DNA from: PMG-095 sp049324695
GTDB taxonomy: Bacteria > Myxococcota_A > Polyangia > Polyangiales > Polyangiaceae
Direction of reading: 5' to 3'
Length of the DNA: 64,000 nucleotides
NCBI GenBank assembly: GCA_049324695.1
Contig: JBMOMJ010000016.1
Coordinates: forward strand, 62,001-126,000
The position numbers were made by a program, and so were the translations under genes. A model generated the notes under the pieces. The model made no database searches, was not told where the DNA came from, and saw only the letters and a program-made list of their open reading frames with translations. Positions 1-9,303 of this stretch are shown here, piece after piece; within the stretch, counting starts at the first letter, position 1, and each line of letters begins with the position of its first letter.

Positions 1-3000
1 GGTAACGGGTCGCCGGTACTCGAACGAACGTAAGAAGGCGCTGCCGGTGACGCGCGGCAGGTTGTGTTCGTTATTTGCGCTGGGCGGCTTCCACACGATC
101 ATCAAATCGGCGTCGGCGGTCGCGCGCACACCGTCTTTCATTGGCAACGCGACCTCGCGAGCCACTGCACGAATGCGTGCTTCACCGAGCTCGAGGCCAT
201 TCAGAGGGGCGCCACCGCTCAGCTGCAGGGTGCCGTTGCCAATGCGCGCGCTGCCTCGGGTGATGCTGAGCTCGCCGTCGGCGAACCCGAGGCCCACATC
301 GATGTTGCTGATGGTGGTTGGAAGGCCGCGCAGCACGAGCTCGCCGCGTTCGATGCCGAAGTTGCCGCTGACGCGTGGTGCTGCCAGCGCACCGGTGAGA
401 CGTACATGGCCCGCCACCGAGCCGTCGGCGCGTTCGACGCGCGGCATCAGACCAACCAAACCAGCTAGCGGCGTCGGGCGTACGTCGAGCGTTGCGTCCA
501 CCATCGCATTCGGCCCCAGCCGATCGATGCCCGCGGCGACGTCGAGCGTTGCCTTCACGCCGCGCGGAGTAGTGATGGCGAAGGCGGCCTTGGGTACGCT
601 CAGCTTGCGCGCCGCGAGCGCCATCGGTTCGGCTCCGAGCAAGAGCTCGGCACGATACCCCGCGCGTTCCAGCGATAGCGCCTTCAACACGAGGTTTCCG
701 CGCGCACCAGCCGGATCATTCATGTTGAGCTCGTCGATGGTGACCGAGCCCGAAGCGCGACCACTGACGCGAGAGCTGGCTAGGGCAACCTCTGGTCGTA
801 GCTCCAGCAAACTGCCGAGATCGACATCGTTCAGACCGATCGCCCCGCGCATGATCTTGGTGCGCTGACGCGTAACGCTCAGGTCATTGAGCGTGATTTG
901 CCCGCCGAAGAAGGAGCCCGAGGTGTGGAACACTCCGAACGCGAGGTCGCGCTCGTACTCGCTGCGGTCGAACGGGCCAGAAATCGGCTGACCACAGCGT
1001 GTCGTGCCAACCGGCGTTTCTGTGCGGCGAATCGGCTCGAGGTGCGTAGTGAAGCTCGAGGCAGGCAACGTCGCGCGGCCGACTTTCACCGGCGAAATCG
1101 TGCCGCTGGCGTCGACCTCCATGGCGTCCACCGTGCCGGAGATCGTTGCCGTTGCGTTGACCGAGCCTTCTGCGCCGCGCAGCGCGGTGGGTAGCGCATC
1201 GATCTTGGCGAGCGGCACACCCACTGCGGTACCCGTGCCGCTCAGCTTGGCCCCGGTTTGCACGTTGAGCTTGCCCGTCAACACGCCGCGACCCTTACGC
1301 AACACCAAGTCCGGTACGCTCAACACGATGCCGCGATAGGTCGCGTCGCGGTCGTGCCACAAAAAATCGAAGCTGGACTCGCCGCCATCGTAGCGCTCCT
1401 CGAACATGTCGAGCTGGTGAGCTTTGAGCTTGCCGGCGACGCGCAACGCGCCGCCTCCACAGCGATCTTCGGGCCCGCCCAGAATGTAGCGCAGCGACGT
1501 ATCCAGGGCGGTGCGGCCGCGAATCGGGTCGAAGCGTGGATCTTCGTCGAAGTGCCACATCGCGAAGAAATCGCGCAGATCGAAGGAGTCGCTCTTGGCG
1601 CGCGCCTCGACCAGCAACGATGCACGCGTGCCGAAGTCGAGCCGCGCGTGCGGCACTTGAAAGTCGCTGCCGCCCTTGCGCGCTACGGCGTCGCTGATTT
1701 CGACCCACAGCGGCCGGAACTTGAACTTCGAACTCTTGATGTCGCCCAGCGGAAACTTGCCGAAGTCGAAATTCTTGATGCTCAGGTTGCCGACCAAGGT
1801 GGGATCGGCGCCGGGCCCCGACATCTTGCAGTCAATCTCGGCCTCGCCCGCCATGGGAATGTCGAGCAACGGCGTGATGTCTGCGAGGTGCAGCTTGGAA
1901 GGCAGCACCTCGAGCGAGTTTTCACCTTCGAAGCCGACCGACACGAGCTTCACGAACATGCTGCTGTGGCCGAAGTCGGCTCGCGTATCCGTGAACAGCA
2001 GCGCTTCCGGGCGCACGCCAATCTTGCCCCTCAAAATCGAGCTTTTCACGCCGATTACGTGGCGGCGCAGCGGATCGTGAAAGGCGCGATCGAACACTTC
2101 GAAGTCACGCGTTTCCGCGCTGAGATCCGCGTCGATCTTCAACGGACTCAACGTGGCTTTGATGTTCGCGACGTGGGTACCAACCAGGTGCCAGCGAATG
2201 ATGGTGTTGGGCGTGACGCCGAGATCGCGCATCAGCCCCTCGAAGGTCATGCCTTTGCCGTCGACGCGCTCGACAGTCAGCGGCGTGCCCGGAGCGAACG
2301 GCTCGATGCGACCGTTCTGAGCGAGCACATGACCATCGGCGAACACCATTTCGTAGCGGGGGATGCGCACCACGTCGCGTGTGATCTGCAGGTCCACACC
2401 GAGCTCGCTCGCCAAGCGGTAGCGTTCGAGCGCGATGCCGCCTCCGCTGACACGCCCCTGAACCTCGGGTAGCCGCGACGTCGCGTCGTAGCGAATGTCT
2501 CCGCTGAAACCAGCCCAACCTGCGAGCGGCAGCGTCTTGACGAAGCGATTCAGGATTGCGAGCGGCGTGCGGACCACGACGTGTCCAGCCAGATACGGCT
2601 TCTTGCCTTCGCTTCCGAGCGATGCACGCAGCTGCGAGAGTCGCAGCGCCACGCGCCCCACGGCGTTGCTGCCGATTTCGCAAGACGGCGCGGCGCCTTC
2701 GGCTGGATCGAGATCGGCGACACCCAACACCGACAAGCGCCGGATCAAAAGCTCTCCGTTTTCGATGCGCGCGCGCAGCTCCAGGCGGCACAGCGAGTCA
2801 GCGTCGTGAGCCAGCGGCGCATCTTCGGGCACCCCCGAGCCCATCGGTTTGCGAGCGCGCGCGACAGTCGCTCCACTGCCGCTCAACATCAGCTCGAAAG
2901 CGGGCCCCGCTTCGGCGAACACGTCGACATCCACCGCACCCGTGTCGATGTGCGTGCCGTCGACGTCGATCACGAAGCGACCGTCATTTACGGAAAACGC

Positions 3001-3474
3001 GCCGAAGGGGCTGCTCGTCGCCTTCGCCTGCTTTGCTTGTGGCTTCGGCAGGCGATAACGCACGTTCTTGATTTCGCCCTGCTCGATCACGAGGCGCGCC
3101 CGGGGCGACTCGATCTCCACCTCGCCCACGTCGAGCCGCCCGGCGAGCAGGCTGAACAGGCGCGGGCTCACGCTGACACGCTCGACGACGAGCGCCGGCG
3201 AACCACCATCGGACGCCGGCACCACCAGGTTCTCCACCCTGAGTCGCAGCGGGATCAGATGAACGCGCACGTCGTAGCTCGCCTCGAGCCCAAGCTGCTC
3301 CTTCAGCACGCGGGCGGTTTCCGTCGCCGCCCAGCGCTGAACAGGGCCAAGCTCCAAGAAGAGACCCGCCCCGAGTGGCAGCACTCCAATCACACCGAAA
3401 ACCGCGCACAGGATTCGTGCGAGGAGCCGCGTCGGATCGAAGCGGCTGGAGGCTGGGCTCGGCGGCACACCCAT
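1..3474 (-). CDS. tamB: TamB-like translocation/assembly module protein, 3' end outside window
   Basis: The minus-strand frame beginning at the ATG at 3474 stays open in the stretches I translated down to base 1, giving 1158 visible residues with no stop; the C-terminus lies outside. An uncleaved signal-anchor-like helix spans residues about 17-45, followed by long beta-rich AsmA/TamB-type sequence with repeated 'G..L.V...G' strands. TamB spans the periplasm and, with TamA, helps move lipids or outer-membrane proteins to the outer membrane. The diagnostic DUF490 domain would be C-terminal and is not visible, so another AsmA-like family member is possible. It is divergent from the HD-domain gene. 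Three long plus-strand frames overlap it and are judged antisense shadows. Confidence 0.82.
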   Translation of the reverse strand, partial: MGVPPSPASSRFDPTRLLARILCAVFGVIGVLPLGAGLFLELGPVQRWAATETARVLKEQLGLEASYDVRVHLIPLRLRVENLVVPASDGGSPALVVERVSVSPRLFSLLAGRLDVGEVEIESPRARLVIEQGEIKNVRYRLPKPQAKQAKATSSPFGAFSVNDGRFVIDVDGTHIDTGAVDVDVFAEAGPAFELMLSGSGATVARARKPMGSGVPEDAPLAHDADSLCRLELRARIENGELLIRRLSVLGVADLDPAEGAAPSCEIGSNAVGRVALRLSQLRASLGSEGKKPYLAGHVVVRTPLAILNRFVKTLPLAGWAGFSGDIRYDATSRLPEVQGRVSGGGIALERYRLASELGVDLQITRDVVRIPRYEMVFADGHVLAQNGRIEPFAPGTPLTVERVDGKGMTFEGLMRDLGVTPNTIIRWHLVGTHVANIKATLSPLKIDADLSAETRDFEVFDRAFHDPLRRHVIGVKSSILRGKIGVRPEALLFTDTRADFGHSSMFVKLVSVGFEGENSLEVLPSKLHLADITPLLDIPMAGEAEIDCKMSGPGADPTLVGNLSIKNFDFGKFPLGDIKSSKFKFRPLWVEISDAVARKGGSDFQVPHARLDFGTRASLLVEARAKSDSFDLRDFFAMWHFDEDPRFDPIRGRTALDTSLRYILGGPEDRCGGGALRVAGKLKAHQLDMFEERYDGGESSFDFLWHDRDATYRGIVLSVPDLVLRKGRGVLTGKLNVQTGAKLSGTGTAVGVPLAKIDALPTALRGAEGSVNATATISGTVDAMEVDASGTISPVKVGRATLPASSFTTHLEPIRRTETPVGTTRCGQPISGPFDRSEYERDLAFGVFHTSGSFFGGQITLNDLSVTRQRTKIMRGAIGLNDVDLGSLLELRPEVALASSRVSGRASGSVTIDELNMNDPAGARGNLVLKALSLERAGYRAELLLGAEPMALAARKLSVPKAAFAITTPRGVKATLDVAAGIDRLGPNAMVDATLDVRPTPLAGLVGLMPRVERADGSVAGHVRLTGALAAPRVSGNFGIERGELVLRGLPTTISNIDVGLGFADGELSITRGSARIGNGTLQLSGGAPLNGLELGEARIRAVAREVALPMKDGVRATADADLMIVWKPPSANNEHNLPRVTGSAFLRSFEYRRPVT

Positions 3475-3652
3475 CGAGCTGGAAGCGTATCGAAAATCCG
3501 CCGGAGTGCCCGATTTGTGGCCGATTTTGGTGGTAGAAAACGAAAATATCGGACGGATTCGGCCTTTTTCTCGCAGCTACATCGGAACCGATGGCTGTTT
3601 CTGCTTGCGCTTTGCAAACGGCCACGTAGAAGTGCCGGCCCCCGTTGCTGTC

Positions 3653-4588
3653 ATGAACGTGAAGACGAGCGTCCCCCCGGCGGATAAGCACCGCGCCATG
3701 CTCGCCCTCGAGCGCGCCGTGGCTTGCGCCGAGCGCGGCACTACAGATCGGCCAGTCGTACTAACTTCGCCTGCTGATCTATCCGAGCTTCCACGCGCCG
3801 ACGTTCGCGCGCAGCTCGATCGCGTCATGCTCTCCGACCACCCGGACGAGGGCCTGGATGCTCTCTTGGTTGGGGGCGTGCTGGACGCGCTGCTGCCCGA
3901 AGTGAAGGCGATGGTCGGCTTCGGCGACGGCGAGTGGCGGCACAAGGACGTGTGGAAGCACACCAAGCAGGTGGTCGCACAGAGCGTGCAGCGCATCGAG
4001 GTTCGCTACGCAGCGCTGTTCCACGACATCGGCAAGGTGCGCACGCGCAGCATCAGCCCCGAAGGTGAGGTGCACTTCTTCGGGCACGCCGAGGTGGGCG
4101 CACGCATGTTCGACAAACTGGAGCGCCGCGAGCGCCTGTTCAGCGCGGACGAAGCCCTGCGCAAAGACGTGCGCTTCTTGGTGCTGCACCACCTGCGCGC
4201 CAGTCAGTACGACGGCAAGTGGACCGAGAGCGCCGTGCGCCGCTTCGCACGCGAAATGGGTCCGCACCTGGACGATCTTCTGTGCCTTTCGCGCGCGGAC
4301 ATCACCACCAAGCGCCCGGAGAAAAAGCGTCGCGGCATTTCGCTGATCAATGAGCTCTCCGAGCGCATCAGCGAGCTCGCCGCGCTCGACGCGATTCAGC
4401 CGCCCCTGCCAACTGGCGTCGGCAATGCGTTGATGGAGCACTTCAAGTTGCCCCCGTCCCGGCTCATCGGCGACATCAAGCGCGCGCTCGAAGCTGCTGT
4501 GGAAGCGGGCGAAATCGAGGCGCGCCTCGAGTCCGAGGCGTACGTCGCGTTCGTGGCCGAGAACAAGCAGCGCTTCGGCCTGGAGTGA
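3653..4588 (+). CDS. HD-domain protein resembling the C-terminal half of CCA tRNA nucleotidyltransferase
   Basis: The 311-residue protein has an HD metal-binding core: HKDVWKHT, then FHDIGK at about residues 123-128, then LHHLRASQ. This is followed by the helical tail typical of bacterial CCA-adding/poly(A) polymerase family proteins (PLPTG...LM..F...PS..IGDIK). The family's N-terminal nucleotidyltransferase domain is absent, and the divergent tamB leaves no room for it upstream. HD domains of this family are metal-dependent phosphohydrolases acting on 2'-phosphate or cyclic phosphate ends. The ATG at 3653 was chosen; a GTG at 3506 in the same frame would add 49 residues of unlikely composition. 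The function is probably phosphohydrolase, substrate unknown. Confidence 0.85.
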   Translation: MNVKTSVPPADKHRAMLALERAVACAERGTTDRPVVLTSPADLSELPRADVRAQLDRVMLSDHPDEGLDALLVGGVLDALLPEVKAMVGFGDGEWRHKDVWKHTKQVVAQSVQRIEVRYAALFHDIGKVRTRSISPEGEVHFFGHAEVGARMFDKLERRERLFSADEALRKDVRFLVLHHLRASQYDGKWTESAVRRFAREMGPHLDDLLCLSRADITTKRPEKKRRGISLINELSERISELAALDAIQPPLPTGVGNALMEHFKLPPSRLIGDIKRALEAAVEAGEIEARLESEAYVAFVAENKQRFGLE

Positions 4589-4605
4589 CCATCAGTTGCG
4601 CGTTT

Positions 4606-5688
4606 CTAAGCGCGCTGCGGAGGCGCGAGTGTTGCCGCGCGTCGCGCAAAGCGAGCGACGAGCTTCAGCGGCAACCAAAGTGGAAACAGCAGCGGTAGGG
4701 CTCGAGCCAGCACCACCCAGGCGCCGAGGCCACGTTGGGGTTCGCCGCCGCGATCGGCCGCGGCGAACTCGCCCGGCTGCTCGATGATCTCGAAGCGCCG
4801 CAACCAATCGAGGCGTCGAACGATTCTGCCCCAGAGCTGCGAAGCCGGGCCGAGGTACAGCTTGCGCTCGCGCAGCTCTGGCTGGGAAAACAGCAGGTAG
4901 GCAGCGCCCATCAAGAAACTAAAAATCTCGACGCGTGCAGCCACTTGAATTCCAAAGTGCAGCAGCACACCGAGCCAGAGCGCCAGCGCTCGCGTGCGCG
5001 GCAGCCAAAGCCCAATCGCCAAGAAAAGCTCGCCAAAGATGGCAGCTTTCGATGTGAGCTCGGCGAACAACGGCGACGACAGCGCCGAGTGTACCCAGGC
5101 GGGCAGCTCCTTGCCGCGCTCGGCAGCGACTTCGAGCACGCGCAGGTAGCGAATGTGTAGCACTTGCCCGCCGCGCCAATCGAAGTCGACGAGCTTGCTC
5201 CCCGCCGACCCAATGTACACGAGCGAGATCTGCACCTTCATGAGCCAACTCGGCCACCATGGTCCGCGTGCATCGGGTTCATTCACTCCCCAACGCAGCG
5301 AACGATCGCAGCGCGCGAACGCGAGCAGAAACGTGAGGAGCTCCAGGACGTAACGATTGTTGTGATACTGCAGGCGATCACAGGCCATGCAGTAGAGGCC
5401 AATCAACGCTGCAACCAACAAACTCGGGCGCGCCAACACGCCGACGAGTGCGAGGCTTGCTGCAAGCGCGCGCCCGACGAGCAATCCCAGATAGACGCTG
5501 CGCGACGGCACCGCTTGCTCGGGCAACAACGGAATGTGAAAAACATCGCCAAAGTAACCTTGGTCCGACGTTTCGCGGATGGCGTTGACCGTGCCGAGCA
5601 GCACGAAACCCGCGAGCGCGACGCGCAGCAGACCCAACAGATAGACGGGGCGCTCCGCCGTGAGGAGCTGTCGAAGGCGTTCGTTCAC
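4606..5688 (-). CDS. HTTM-domain multi-pass membrane protein
   Basis: The 360-residue protein has several hydrophobic helices and the signature of the HTTM family (membrane domain related to vitamin K-dependent gamma-carboxylase): HNNRYVLELL, a cluster of charged residues, then SLVYIGSAGSKL and WRGGQ. Bacterial HTTM proteins have no settled reaction. The start codon is GTG at 5688, overlapping the upstream gene's TGA by 4 bases, so the two are probably translationally coupled. The C-terminal 50 residues are basic and cytoplasmic-like. The family assignment is firm; the activity is unknown. Confidence 0.85.
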   Translation of the reverse strand: MNERLRQLLTAERPVYLLGLLRVALAGFVLLGTVNAIRETSDQGYFGDVFHIPLLPEQAVPSRSVYLGLLVGRALAASLALVGVLARPSLLVAALIGLYCMACDRLQYHNNRYVLELLTFLLAFARCDRSLRWGVNEPDARGPWWPSWLMKVQISLVYIGSAGSKLVDFDWRGGQVLHIRYLRVLEVAAERGKELPAWVHSALSSPLFAELTSKAAIFGELFLAIGLWLPRTRALALWLGVLLHFGIQVAARVEIFSFLMGAAYLLFSQPELRERKLYLGPASQLWGRIVRRLDWLRRFEIIEQPGEFAAADRGGEPQRGLGAWVVLARALPLLFPLWLPLKLVARFARRAATLAPPQRA

Positions 5689-6167
5689 GGGCGCCGCGCC
5701 TCGAGCGTCAGGCTCGGCCCGGGGCGGCCGTTCTTGCGTGTGTCGACTTCAGCTACGAGCGCCAACGTGTCTTGATCGTCAGGAATGTGACTCACCACAT
5801 CGTCGAGTGCGCGCTGTAGGCGAAACAGTTGGGCGTCGAGGCCGTACGTCGCGTGAACGAACTCACCCATGCGTGTCAACGCGCCGTAACGAACGCGCTC
5901 GTTCCAGCTGAAGGTGCGCAGTTCGCCGTCGGGCGTGCGCGCCTGCCAGCTTCCATCCACCACCTTCACGCTGCGTTCGCCTCGCCGGTGCCGCACTTTG
6001 CGGTAGAGCTCGAACTTCAGTGATGAGGACTCATTGAACATGCGAAACCCGTACACGCGGTCTGGACGGAGATCGGCTGTTGCGATCAGGCCTAGCTGCA
6101 AGGCCAGAAACCCCGCGATGAACAGGCCGCGCGCTTTGAGTCCGAGGTCGAGCACGGCGCGCAGCAT
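5685..6167 (-). CDS. Small membrane-anchored protein paired with the HTTM protein
   Basis: The 160-residue protein has one N-terminal transmembrane helix (residues about 12-30) followed by a soluble, probably periplasmic domain with a patch of basic residues (YRKVRHRRGER). I do not recognise a named domain. Its last codons overlap the HTTM start by 4 bases, so the two are made from one transcript and may form a complex. Similar small partners are common next to HTTM genes. The ATG at 6167 is the only plausible start. It is divergent from the TauE/SafE transporter, with a 63-base shared upstream region. Confidence 0.75.
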   Translation of the reverse strand: MLRAVLDLGLKARGLFIAGFLALQLGLIATADLRPDRVYGFRMFNESSSLKFELYRKVRHRRGERSVKVVDGSWQARTPDGELRTFSWNERVRYGALTRMGEFVHATYGLDAQLFRLQRALDDVVSHIPDDQDTLALVAEVDTRKNGRPGPSLTLEARRP

Positions 6168-6230
6168 AAATCAGCCGGCCAGGGCTTCGCACCTCGTGTG
6201 GCGGCACGCTCGAGTGTTAGAACCACGCCG

Positions 6231-6986
6231 ATGGTGTTGACCGAAACGATGCTCGCGCTGCTCGTGGGAGCCGCATTTTGCGCCGGATTGGTGGATGCCA
6301 TTGCGGGCGGCGGGGGGCTCATCACCGTGCCCGCGTTGCTCGCGCTAGGGCTCGATCCGCACGCTGTACTCGCCACCAACAAGGGCCAGTCGAGTTTCGG
6401 CGCTGCCACCTCGCTGGCCACCTATTTGAAGCGAGGCAGCCTCGATCGTTCACGGCTACCGTGGGGGCTTGCCTCTGGTTTCGCGGGATCACTTCTGGGG
6501 GCGACTCTAGTTTCGCTGATTCCGCCAGAGCCGCTGCGGCCCGTAGTGTTGCTGCTGTTGGGAGCGGCCGCTGGTACGATGTTGCTGCGCGACAGGCTGC
6601 TCGCGTGGCGGAGCCAAGGCACACACGCGAGTTGGGCCGTTGGTGTATTGGGCCTGATTCTCGGCGCGTACGATGGCTTTTTTGGGCCTGGAACCGGCAC
6701 GTTGTTGATCGCCGCTTTCGTACATTTTTTCGGCGATGGGCCGACTCGAGCCAGCGCCAACGCGAAGATCATCAACTTTGCTTCCAATGTCGCCGCGCTG
6801 ATTGTGTTTCAGACACGCGGCAGCATCCTGTGGGCCATTGCACTGCCGATGGGCGCGGCGAACATTGCGGGAGCGAACGTTGGGGCTCGGTTGGCGCTCC
6901 GTCACGGAGACCGCATGGTGCGTGTGGTGGTTTTGCTCGTGGTGCTCGCGCTGACAATCAAAGTCCTGATCGACCTCAAAAGATAA
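6231..6986 (+). CDS. TSUP (TauE/SafE) family membrane transporter
   Basis: The 251-residue protein has about eight transmembrane segments and the two inverted family motifs: AGLVDAIAGGGGLITVPALL near the N-terminus and LILGAYDGFFGPGTG in the second half. The tail LIDLKR is typical. TSUP proteins export or import sulfur-containing or organic anions such as sulfite, sulfoacetate or taurine-derived anions across the inner membrane; the substrate cannot be told here. The ATG at 6231 is preferred over an upstream in-frame start because it begins right before the first helix. Confidence 0.92.
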   Translation: MVLTETMLALLVGAAFCAGLVDAIAGGGGLITVPALLALGLDPHAVLATNKGQSSFGAATSLATYLKRGSLDRSRLPWGLASGFAGSLLGATLVSLIPPEPLRPVVLLLLGAAAGTMLLRDRLLAWRSQGTHASWAVGVLGLILGAYDGFFGPGTGTLLIAAFVHFFGDGPTRASANAKIINFASNVAALIVFQTRGSILWAIALPMGAANIAGANVGARLALRHGDRMVRVVVLLVVLALTIKVLIDLKR

Positions 6987-7028
6987 AAAGCGTGCCTGCT
7001 CTGGGCGTCCGCGTGGTACGCCTTGGAC

Positions 7029-7889
7029 GTGAGCTTAGCCGGAGGAGGCTCAGCCTCGGACTGTTGGCGGGACCGCGCGGGAGTGGCGTGGGTTCGCGAA
7101 GAAGCGCGCATCGATCACACGCTGGCGCCGTTCGGCCGTGCTGCGCTCGATTGCTTGGCGCTGCGGCCTGGCCAATCCGTTGTCGATGTGGGCTGTGGTA
7201 CCGGCCAAACCTTGCTGGATCTCGCGGCGCAAGTCGGGCGCAATGGGCGTGTGCTCGGTATCGACGTGTCGGAGGTCATGGTCGAGCGCGCTCGTCAGCG
7301 TGTCGCGCAGAGTCGCCGTAAGAACATCGAAGTGGCGCTGTCGGACGCCGAACAACATGCGTTCGCACCCGCCAGCTGGGACGCAGTGTTCTCGCGTTTC
7401 GGCATCATGTTTTTCGACGACACGCGCGCGGCGTGTGAAAACTTGGTGAGCGCGTTGCGCGAAGGCGGGCGGCTCGCATTCGTGTGCTGGCAATCACTCG
7501 AAAAGAATCCGTGGGCGCTGCTCCCACTGACTGCCGTTCGCGAAGCCTTGCGCATCGATTCCCTGCCGGATTTTCTGACGCCGTGTCGTCCAGGGCCGTT
7601 CCGCTTCGAAGATCCCGAGCCGCTGAGTGAAGCGTTGGTGTTGGCCGGCTGTCGCACGGTCGAGGTACGCGCTTTGGAATTGAGGGTTCAGGTGGGGGGT
7701 GCCGAAACTCTGGACCAAGCGGTTGCCTATTCGATGCAGGTGGGCCCGGGCGCACGTTTGCTGGCCGACTCCGAGCCTCCACAGCGTGAAGCGGCTGCGG
7801 TTGCGGTGCGGCGCGCGCTGGCTCCGCTGTGCAGCGAGCGCGGCGTCTGGGGTGACGCGGCAGCTTGGTTGATCAGCGCGTCGCGCTGA
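7029..7889 (+). CDS. Class I SAM-dependent methyltransferase
   Basis: The protein is about 286 residues. The N-terminal CWRDRAGVAWV...ID..LAPFG region and the motif VVDVGCGTGQT (SAM binding), followed by GIDVSEVMVERAR and later RFGIMFFDD, place it in the UbiE/type 11 methyltransferase group. The substrate is unknown. The start is uncertain: a GTG at 7029 keeps the conserved N-terminus, and a TTG lies two codons upstream at 7023; neither has a good ribosome site. The last 17 bases overlap tail-to-tail with the converging metallopeptidase-like gene. Confidence 0.85.
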   Translation: MSLAGGGSASDCWRDRAGVAWVREEARIDHTLAPFGRAALDCLALRPGQSVVDVGCGTGQTLLDLAAQVGRNGRVLGIDVSEVMVERARQRVAQSRRKNIEVALSDAEQHAFAPASWDAVFSRFGIMFFDDTRAACENLVSALREGGRLAFVCWQSLEKNPWALLPLTAVREALRIDSLPDFLTPCRPGPFRFEDPEPLSEALVLAGCRTVEVRALELRVQVGGAETLDQAVAYSMQVGPGARLLADSEPPQREAAAVAVRRALAPLCSERGVWGDAAAWLISASR

Positions 7890-9303
7890 GGGTCCGCGCC
7901 GGCGAAGCTTCGAAGATTGCGCGGCGCACCCAGGCCAGCGGAGCGGTGTCTGAAAGCGTGATGCCGCTCGCCGCGCGCACGACGCCGAGCTCCTGGAATA
8001 TCGCGTCGAGCTCGAGCGCCGCCGGGCGCGCGGCGTAGCGCTTCCACAAAGGTACCAGCACCGGTCGCTCGAAAACCCGATCGGCGAGCTCGAGAGTCTT
8101 TTGCAGCCGCCACACTTCTGAAGCGTTGCCGCCCGCGCGCAGCACGTTGCGAACGCCATCCTCCAATCCGAGGCGGCCACCACTCGCGCGCCGCGCTTCG
8201 ATGTCGGCGAGCAAACAAAAGATGGCCCCACCCCAATAGATCTCGTTCGTATGCTCCAATCCGTCGTGCGTCAGCGCGCGGCGCCGCCGTGGCATTTCGA
8301 GCGCAAACTCTCGCCAGGCCTGCAGCGGATCGAGCAAGCCTGCCCGCACTCGAATGATGGGCTCGAAATACGTCGCCAAGCCTTCGTCGAACCATTTCCC
8401 TTCCGCGTGGAACGACGGCACACCGATGTGAAACAGCTCGTGCACCAACACCCAATCCTGTGCGAGCTCGTGCTCTCCGGCTTGCGCACCGATCAGCAGC
8501 GCGGCGCCAGGCGAACTTTCTGGTTTCAAGTTGCCGAACACTACGTCGCGCCTACCCGCGATGGGCACCACGAACAGCGAAGCGCGTGGCGCCGGAAAGC
8601 CTCCATAGAAGTTCGCGACGGCGTGCGCGCGTTCCCCCGCCCAGCGGGTCAGCGCCGCAAAGTCGACGCCCACGTCACCGAGCGCGACGATTTCGAGCCG
8701 TGCATGCGCCGCATCGACAGCGACGTCGCTGCGTTTCAGTTTTCCGAATGCGCTGTAGGTCGAAACGGGGATTTCGTGCGCCTCCAAGCGGTAATGGTCG
8801 CCTTCGCGCGTGAGCCCGCTCGCGAAGCCCAACGCGGCTGGTTTGTCGATGGTGACGCGCACGGGAATACCGATATCGAGCGGCCACGGATACAGTAAGA
8901 AGCTCGAACTCGGTGCGATCAACGACTCGCCGCTGCGCAGCGCCAGCTCGGAGGTCCTCGTTTCGCGTGCGAGCGCGTCCAAGTCGACGTGATATCGAAA
9001 TGTAACGCGCCGCGCTTCGCTCGCGAGCAGGAAAGCGTTTTCGCTGCGCTGCACTGGGCCGCGATCGCTGGTCAGCGAACGCACCGCAGATGCCACGCGC
9101 GCGTCATCGCTCTCGAGGCCTCGTACCGCACGACCTTGGCAGGTTGCTGCCACGTCGAGTAGCAGCGGGTTTGCACTCATCACCTGCACTCGGTAGTCAC
9201 ACTCCGACACCGCCGCGGTTCCAGGTGCTGGATTCATGACGGTCGGGCTCGTACAGGCGACAAGCGCCAAGCTCGCGAGCGCCGCGCGAACGCGCCGAGT
9301 CAT
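7873..9303 (-). CDS. Gluzincin-type metallopeptidase-like lipoprotein
   Basis: The 476-residue protein has a signal sequence ending in the lipobox LVAC (Cys at about residue 17), so it is probably a surface or periplasmic lipoprotein. A zinc site HELFH lies near residues 288-292, and WFDEGLATYFE supplies a likely third ligand Glu, as in M1/M61-like gluzincins. The gap between the second His and that Glu is 14 residues, shorter than the 18 usual in M1 peptidases. Target unknown. Its ATG overlaps the stop of the upstream ABC1 kinase gene by 4 bases, indicating one operon. Confidence 0.8.
   Translation of the reverse strand: MTRRVRAALASLALVACTSPTVMNPAPGTAAVSECDYRVQVMSANPLLLDVAATCQGRAVRGLESDDARVASAVRSLTSDRGPVQRSENAFLLASEARRVTFRYHVDLDALARETRTSELALRSGESLIAPSSSFLLYPWPLDIGIPVRVTIDKPAALGFASGLTREGDHYRLEAHEIPVSTYSAFGKLKRSDVAVDAAHARLEIVALGDVGVDFAALTRWAGERAHAVANFYGGFPAPRASLFVVPIAGRRDVVFGNLKPESSPGAALLIGAQAGEHELAQDWVLVHELFHIGVPSFHAEGKWFDEGLATYFEPIIRVRAGLLDPLQAWREFALEMPRRRRALTHDGLEHTNEIYWGGAIFCLLADIEARRASGGRLGLEDGVRNVLRAGGNASEVWRLQKTLELADRVFERPVLVPLWKRYAARPAALELDAIFQELGVVRAASGITLSDTAPLAWVRRAIFEASPARTLSATR

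Noticed and set aside
47..3687. Long plus-strand open frames (47-868, 1258-2472, 2581-3687) opposite tamB
   Set aside because: They are antisense to a continuous, protein-like minus-strand frame and have Arg/His-rich compositions with no recognisable motifs, typical of GC-rich shadows.
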